Origin: Tranzscheliella williamsii
Taxonomy: Eukaryota > Basidiomycota > Ustilaginomycetes > Ustilaginales > Ustilaginaceae
Reading direction: 5' to 3'
Assembly: GCA_023212725.1 (NCBI GenBank)
Contig: JALBYF010000120.1
Span: 1-22,327 of the forward strand
DNA: 22,327 nt
The position numbers were made by a program, and so were the translations under genes. The notes under the pieces are model-generated. The model worked only from the letters and a program-made list of their open reading frames with translations. It made no database searches and was not told where the DNA came from. Below are positions 18,401 through 22,327 of the stretch, piece by piece; the stretch's first letter is position 1; every line of letters starts with the position of its first letter.

Positions 18401-19250
18401 GGCGAGCAGCTGTGGCAGTTGTGGAGGGGACCGGGTTGGTGCTCCGGACTGCTGCGCCGCTGGAGGCTGCACTTGGCCTGGTTGTTGCGCCGGCGACGGA
18501 AACCCTTGGGGCAGGTCTTGCTGATGCTGTGGCTGGAGTAGCAGAGCCTGCGGTTGGCCGAGCAGATACCCCGGGTCTGGCGGTCGTTGCGACGCCGCTC
18601 GCAGGCCGCGGCGCTGTACTGGCTCCGGTCGTACTGGGTCGAACGGCTGTGCGAGCGGTGGTAGTGGCAGTTCCGGCTGCGCTTGGGCGGGCAGCTGCAC
18701 TAGAACGAGCTGGGGCTGTCACGCCAGGACGAGCTGAAGCAGGAGCGCCCGCCCGTGTCGCGGTAGTTCCAGCGACAGATGGTCGGGTGCCCGTAGCGAC
18801 ACGTCGAACGCCAGTCGTGGTAGCGGGAGCTGTGACAGGACCCGTGGTGGTAGCCGGTCTGCGTGCAGTGACGGGAGCTCCAGGTGTGTTGCTGGCTGCA
18901 GTTGTTGATTGAGCCGGCAACTTTATTTCGCCTTCAGAGGGAGACAGCCCGCTCTTGTCCACTGCCTTCTGCTGAGGAGAACTCGGAGTGTGCTCATGCG
19001 CGGGCAGCTCCCCTCCCTCCTTTTCAGAAGAGGTTTTCTCGCTGCCGGCAGCGCCACCTTCGAGGGAGTGATCAACCTCGTCCGCCGAGATGTTCTCGTC
19101 AACATTGCGATCAAGAGCAGGTTCATCTTCTGTTCCGCTGTTTTCTCCGCCAGCGTCCGGAGTTTCCATTTCGAGATGGTTCAGATTCTCAGAAATGTCA
19201 ACACTCGCCTCTCCCTCTCGCGATGTCTGATGTTCTTCCGCGTCGGACAT
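15429..19250 (-). CDS. Large coiled-coil protein with Ala/Thr/Ser/Pro/Arg-rich N-terminal region
   Basis: Single exon of 1273 residues. Residues 1-100 are acidic. Residues about 110-410 are low complexity (Ala, Thr, Ser, Pro, Arg), basic and disordered, with repeated ARPS, TARP and VRRA-like pieces; this type of region in CLIP-like proteins can touch microtubules or membranes. From about 415 to the end (about 860 residues) there is nearly unbroken heptad pattern, rich in Glu, Lys, Leu, Ala and Gln, with few prolines: a long rod. No motor, kinase or membrane anchor is seen. A tether or cytoskeletal scaffold (golgin-like, Uso1-like or spindle-pole-like) is a plausible role, but sequence alone does not choose among these. 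Coiled-coil proteins of this kind are often labelled by generic names such as M-protein repeat or myosin-tail-like. The start is the first ATG in frame, MSDAEE. Confidence 0.87.
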   Translation of the reverse strand: MSDAEEHQTSREGEASVDISENLNHLEMETPDAGGENSGTEDEPALDRNVDENISADEVDHSLEGGAAGSEKTSSEKEGGELPAHEHTPSSPQQKAVDKSGLSPSEGEIKLPAQSTTAASNTPGAPVTARRPATTTGPVTAPATTTGVRRVATGTRPSVAGTTATRAGAPASARPGVTAPARSSAAARPSAAGTATTTARTAVRPSTTGASTAPRPASGVATTARPGVSARPTAGSATPATASARPAPRVSVAGATTRPSAASSGAAVRSTNPVPSTTATAARRVSTVPPSPARSAVAGPTAGSAASSARKPVAPGASSVPATAVRKPPASSSTGTAGPTGAVKRASMAASTTSSTGATSNATAARRASITSNGTTTASVTRPGSSARQSLAASSAPVRRAVAAGSTAAPTATTSAVKDLHDKIAKLEVELTEQNDQLNQLKGDLEAKDEELQAKTVSLAAAESKLSDLKNGAGQNEDERGDDQSARIADLEAEVAQLKEHIASTTSESGNHNAALEEKQKAVEAAQSSIASLGSQLALAQSALEEAKSAHETHSKEAETRQTEALSVLEDQLQTSLQQVQELEFKVKQSETDSEESKRIADDLRKKMEELESENESKIAAGNGDVSKQLEEQKRAHEAELTDLSAKFEAASGRESELKDRSDELQTELDELRTQLKAAQQELAEVAKAGETGASSLTEKEAQIAKLKAESEAHIEKLESHNNSLQQRIEEESAANATRLAEAVAAAEAAALTKSTSQTEEQVKLLEAQHSNAVAKAVEQAQKDLEEKHAAVLEDAVNKARRDLSTEHARTLDAAIEDARATRDREHSSALEEAKKEAAESARAALAKEHDSALVAAREEASSKHATELSSLVASHEAALAQTSDAHTLQLEAEKKAADGRIQELLQHLEEVKAELASQESKYAVKVAEIQAEHDQKVQDAFEKARNEAGDNHSSDLQQLKEQSQKTVEQLRSSHADELAALKESHASALSDAEARQSNSLKQVQLELSAAHNDLKKLKETVAQLHAEKAASEEKAKSLEADLKTAREDGKKAVSDSAQAGSSELRALRDQIGILQQELSETKTAHEQSQKAFVEQFEAISSQHSIDKEALIEKHVGEMTNLSRSHDEALASHYEKTLSDSGKLMDLQDQLNEAEKARDAAARECAQLKAKASSTHTSVLESEGKENKDMSDLERLHAAHTEKTVLLTNQHQQQIDRLEEERTQAQQEVDRLHKELNNAKLEVQFLSSGQEETDELRAQVADLEKRLTDAIQA
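16575..16915 (-). repeat. Degenerate H-x-x-A-L repeats inside the coiled coil
   Basis: In the coiled-coil protein this segment encodes successive units with the core [E/K]H-x-x-[A/T/V]L followed by an Ala/Glu/Lys/Arg-rich spacer: EKHAAVL, EHARTL, EHSSAL, EHDSAL, KHATEL, HEAAL, DAHTL. Spacing starts near 19-23 residues and shortens toward the C-terminal side. More distant copies (SHADEL, SHASAL, SHDEAL) lie downstream. It looks like internal duplication of a coiled-coil module. Confidence 0.6.
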
Positions 19251-20076
19251 AGTAAGCTTGTAAGAGTTTTTAACTTCAATAAGGACAACAGTCCTTGAGA
19301 TGGTGAGGCGTGTGATCGCCTCTTATGGGCGGTAACGAGACTCGGGACGGATATAGTAGTATGGGCGTTAATGGATTGTGTTGCTGAAGACGATGAGGCA
19401 GGAGGGTGATGGTAGGGTAGGGAAGGGTGAATCGAGCAGCTAGACGAAAGGGCGGACCGTGCCCTTGTATGCGCGCAGACGTCCTTCTCGGAAGATGTGC
19501 TTGCTTGCTGTTGTGCACTGAGCGCGGCTGAATGCGTGATCGTCGCACATGCACAGTTGTGATTAAGAGAGCGAGTCGCCGTGTCACTTGCCTGCTTCTG
19601 TCTGAAATCACACTCATGACTTCCCGTACACAATGACCCGCAATGCAAAGTGGAAAGTGGCCACACGCATGCATCATTGTGATTGAAATAGAGGCGCGGC
19701 GCGTTTCAGCTGTGAGCGTGCGTTGTGTTGGTCTCGGAGCAGAAACGTGAAAATAGTCAGTCCTAAACGACTGGCTCTGCTTCCGACACACGTTGAGCCA
19801 CATAACGCTTCCAGATCCTTCCTGTCCCTCGTTCTACGCCGAGGACGGGCAATGTCGTTCTCTCTTTCTTTCCTCCTCAAACTTGCTGCTCGCGCGCAAA
19901 CCGGTTTAAGGAACCGCCAGACAGTGGCAACGTCGCAACCCATCCGATCTTCGTGCTGCCAAGATTGCCTCGCTCCATACATGGACAGATGCAGAAAGTT
20001 GAGTATTCAAATGAAAACCGATCTAAAAAGAAGCAAACAAATTGCGTGGTTAAGCAAGCCTTCTGTCAACACGGGC
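19251..20076. other. Intergenic region upstream of the coiled-coil gene
   Basis: This should hold the promoter and leader of the minus-strand coiled-coil gene. Read on the minus strand, a CT-rich tract (around 19390-19435) could mark its transcription start. Overlapping frames of 100-175 codons occur on both strands, but their translations are biased by CT-rich composition and look non-coding. Confidence 0.5.
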
Positions 20077-20082
20077 AAAAAA
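20077..20082 (-). terminator. RNA polymerase III T6 terminator of tRNA-Arg
   Basis: Six A on the plus strand give T6 on the minus strand, four bases beyond the tRNA discriminator position. Confidence 0.85.
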
Positions 20083-20086
20083 GGAG

Positions 20087-20190
20087 AGAGTCCTACGGGG
20101 ATCGAACCCGCGACCTGCAGAAATCCCGAAGGAAAGGCAACCCCAACTTGGTAGTCGAAGTCTGCCGCTCTACCGCTGAGCTAAAGACCC
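20087..20190 (-). tRNA. tRNA-Arg(UCG) with 32-nt intron
   Basis: The acceptor stem GGGTCTT pairs with AGGACTC using two G-U pairs. The D arm is GCTC-AGCGGTA-GAGC, the anticodon stem GCAGA/TCTGC and the T arm GCGGG-TTCGATC-CCCGT. The loop reads CT-TCG-A, then an intron (20154-20123), then T38. The A box TAGCTCAGCGG and B box GGTTCGATCC are both canonical. The TTCGA of the loop can pair with TCGGG near the intron 3' end. Position 73 reads U, which is unusual for arginine tRNAs. Mature length is 72 nt before CCA. Confidence 0.9.
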
Positions 20191-20655
20191 CAGATTGTAT
20201 TGTCGGTGACGGATTGGCTTGATATCGGAACGCAGCTACTGTAGGTGATTTGATGGCGCCGACCCAGGCCTTGAACGTGATAACGTTGTCAATCAGGCGC
20301 AGGTTCCAGCCAAAGTGTTCAGAAGGCCACAACCTGTTGCTGTCCAGCCTAGGGCAGGTGAAGCGCCAGACTTGCCCTGTAGGGCGAGGTACCGATGACG
20401 CAAGAGAGCCTCGTAGCAGCAACTAACGGCTCTCAGACATCCGCCAGACGCTGGGGAACACCACCATATCCGTTCGAGACAACGTTGACTGACAGCTTGT
20501 GAGTGACAGGCTTAAAGGTGATTCCAGCTCGATCGAACCAGAATGACCGTGCCGGATCCTTGCCATGTTAGGAGTTGGTGAGGAGGAATCCCAAACACAT
20601 CGCTTCTTGTCGAGGGCCTGCGCCATCCCCAGACTGATGCCGCACCGGTGAAACT

Positions 20656-20943
20656 ATGTCACAGAAACAAGCAAGGAATACCAATAACAGACAGGACTGG
20701 AACACAATTTCCCATAAAATTGTAACAATGGAGCTCGTTGCATGGCGATACCGCGATGAGCACTGTTTGAACCGCCTGCCTACGGGACTGGTGGCAGTGA
20801 CGGTGAAACTCCGACTCCTGCCTGACGGCAGTTCTAGCCAGGCCGAGTCGCGTCCGTATCGTATCACTGGTAGGCGATACAAAGATGTCAGATATTGTAG
20901 GAGTGTGCGCGCTGGGCTTGCGCTACTGTACTATGTGTACTAA
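20656..20943 (+). CDS. Doubtful 95-residue frame spanning repeat copy A
   Basis: This frame opens with a true ATG and contains copy A of the inverted repeat. In this same frame, copy B shares the peptide YRDEHCLNRL with only third-position synonymous changes across it, and a following gap is a multiple of three. That is the only reason to list it: the frame may be the relic of a once-coding sequence. The C-terminal part reads like beta strands (TGLVAVTVKLRLL). No family is recognised, no splice structure is evident, and expression is unknown. Confidence 0.2.
   Translation: MSQKQARNTNNRQDWNTISHKIVTMELVAWRYRDEHCLNRLPTGLVAVTVKLRLLPDGSSSQAESRPYRITGRRYKDVRYCRSVRAGLALLYYVY
20721..20870 (+). repeat. 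Inverted repeat copy A
   Basis: Bases 20721-20797 align without gaps to the reverse complement of 21436-21512, with 61 of 77 identical by my hand count. Weaker gapped similarity continues to 20870. Eleven of the sixteen differences are transitions. Confidence 0.75.
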
Positions 20944-21363
20944 AGTATCGTCCGTACGTCTAGCGACACGAGCGATACCGATAAGGTAAGGGCACGAGTT
21001 TACAATTGCTTCACCTCAACTAGTCTCGACGGTTGTGTGACTATATACATGTGACCCTTCTTCCACCGTGGCGGGACATCCCAGCCATACCCTCTCAAGC
21101 CGAGCAGTGAATAGCGACCTGACCGTAACGAAATGAATGTGCCGCTGTCGTGCGCGTCGAGCGCGTCGAGCGCCCTATAACGACCAGCACAATCTTGTGG
21201 CAGCCCCGTTTCTTAGGTGCATTTCGGACTGACACCACCAGGGCTTTCCATAATCCCGGACCTCCTCCCAATCGACTCAAATGAACGTCGAACTGCCGGG
21301 GTAGAAGAAGAGTACCTTATATATGGTGAATGTTTGTTGAGACGGGGTAAGTGGAGATCTCAT

Positions 21364-21512
21364 CCAGTCTAGTGATAGTGACAGTGACCGACGTCTGGCA
21401 AGAACCGCTGCCAGGCCGGAATGAAAGCCTGTGCGCTGTTACCAGTTCATGAGACAGGCGGTTCAAGCAGTGCTCGTCGCGGTATCACCGTTCGACGAGC
21501 CCTATAGTTACA
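21364..21512 (-). repeat. Inverted repeat copy B
   Basis: Partner of the copy at 20721-20870, in opposite orientation and about 490 bases away. Read on the minus strand in the frame matching copy A, it contains a TGA stop just before the conserved YRDEHCLNRL peptide, so this copy cannot encode an intact equivalent. It could be one half of a decayed element or a diverged duplicate of a gene fragment. Confidence 0.7.
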
Positions 21513-22192
21513 GATACCTGCTAACCCTGACCGGTGGCGACACGGCAGCCTCACCAAGCCTCGCTAGGTTGACGACCGTCGATATCGCTATGTAGCCGAC
21601 CTTCGAACTTGTAACTATTACGACTCCGCAGGACACACTGTGCGAATTGGGTTATCCACAACATGCCCTCTATAAAGAGGGCGACCCTCAGTCTCTACTT
21701 CAAGGTGAGCTGACCTGCGGACCCAGCGTCTCCAAATACTTGCATCGCAGCTCCAGCATCCATAGATGTTGCCGGCAACTTGAGCATGGCTCTTTAGCAT
21801 GCTTGCTTGTCGTTTTCTCCCAACCTTTGTATTTACGGGTTTACACCTTCACAAGCTAAGCAATTGCACTCTGTTAAGACCCGGTTTTTAAGAGTGTCTT
21901 CGATCACGCGCCTGATCAATTCTGGCGCTCGCATCAATTCTTTTGCCGCAGGCCGGAGAGGAAACCAGAATTTCCAGCAGAAGACCACCAACCTTTGTCG
22001 GATCCTCTACCCCTTCATTGACGACTACACTGCATCTCGTTATACCGCCGTCTAGATCACATATTCCTACTGACCTGCCCCCGACTTCTTGCGACGGTTG
22101 TGTTATGGAAGGCAAGACTTTCTGCACACTCTGAGGGACTGTGCACTTTTGCTGTTCGCCGCTTTCTGAGCCTGCTCCGTTGCCATCAACCG

Positions 22193-22327
<135 letters not shown>

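Larger units (their letters stand above)
20191..22192. other. Right flank without an identified gene
   Basis: About 2 kb with only short frames (up to about 109 codons) and none resembling a family I know. It contains the inverted repeat pair listed separately. It also has a 9-base tandem (gcgcgtcga twice, 21152-21169) and an 8-bp perfect hairpin with arms at 21472-21479 and 21493-21500. This may be gene-poor or decayed sequence near a repeat. Confidence 0.5.

Noticed and set aside
17956..18912. A 318-codon plus-strand frame rich in Ala, Val and Gly
   Set aside because: It is antisense to the low-complexity Ala/Thr/Pro region of the coiled-coil gene and reflects GC-rich codon structure.
21943..22134. 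Short plus-strand frame next to the poly-C tract, considered as an exon
   Set aside because: It competes with frames in other registers, has no known homology by eye and no clear splice partner. It is too weak to annotate.

Overview
The window looks like ordinary nuclear DNA of a filamentous or yeast-like fungus. It is most likely a basidiomycete, and the few introns and long uninterrupted reading frames fit the smut lineage (Ustilaginomycotina); that placement is inference. The evidence for a fungus is direct: a Crh-type GH16 cell-wall transglycosylase with two GT-AG introns, calcineurin A, a GRAM-TBC Rab GAP, and two tRNA genes with canonical introns of about 30 nt after position 37. I found seven supported protein genes and two tRNAs. 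There is no sign of a prokaryotic system, a CRISPR array or an intact mobile element.

Layout, left to right. Bases 1-761 hold no gene I can support. A membrane-anchored Crh-like chitin/glucan cross-linking enzyme lies on the minus strand (762-3361, three exons). A gene-free stretch follows, then an intron-containing tRNA-Pro(AGG) on the minus strand (4080-4183). Next, on the plus strand, come a small proline-rich SH3/WW-ligand-like protein (4464-5163, two exons), a GRAM-TBC-EF Rab GTPase-activating protein (5618-7930) and the calcineurin catalytic subunit (9231-11102), the last with a probable 5'-UTR intron. Convergent with calcineurin is a bZIP-like transcription factor on the minus strand (11386-13545). 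It shares a 491-base intergenic region with a divergent plus-strand gene of unknown function (14037-15284). That gene is convergent with a 1273-residue coiled-coil protein on the minus strand (15429-19250). A tRNA-Arg(UCG) with intron sits at 20087-20190 on the minus strand.

The last 2 kb carry no recognisable gene. They do hold a pair of inverted, diverged repeat copies about 150 bases long (20721-20870 and 21364-21512). Their differences look partly codon-constrained, as if both descend from one old coding sequence. The window ends in about 135 bases of C broken by one G, which is probably an assembly or sequencing artefact at a contig end.

The genes do not form an operon or an obvious cluster. 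Thematically, calcineurin signalling, a Crh wall enzyme and a Rab GAP all bear on wall integrity and secretion, but that is general fungal knowledge and not evidence of co-regulation. The observations most worth following are the transmembrane Crh enzyme with its long Q/P-rich cytoplasmic tail, the altered DNA-contact residues of the bZIP, and the inverted repeat pair.
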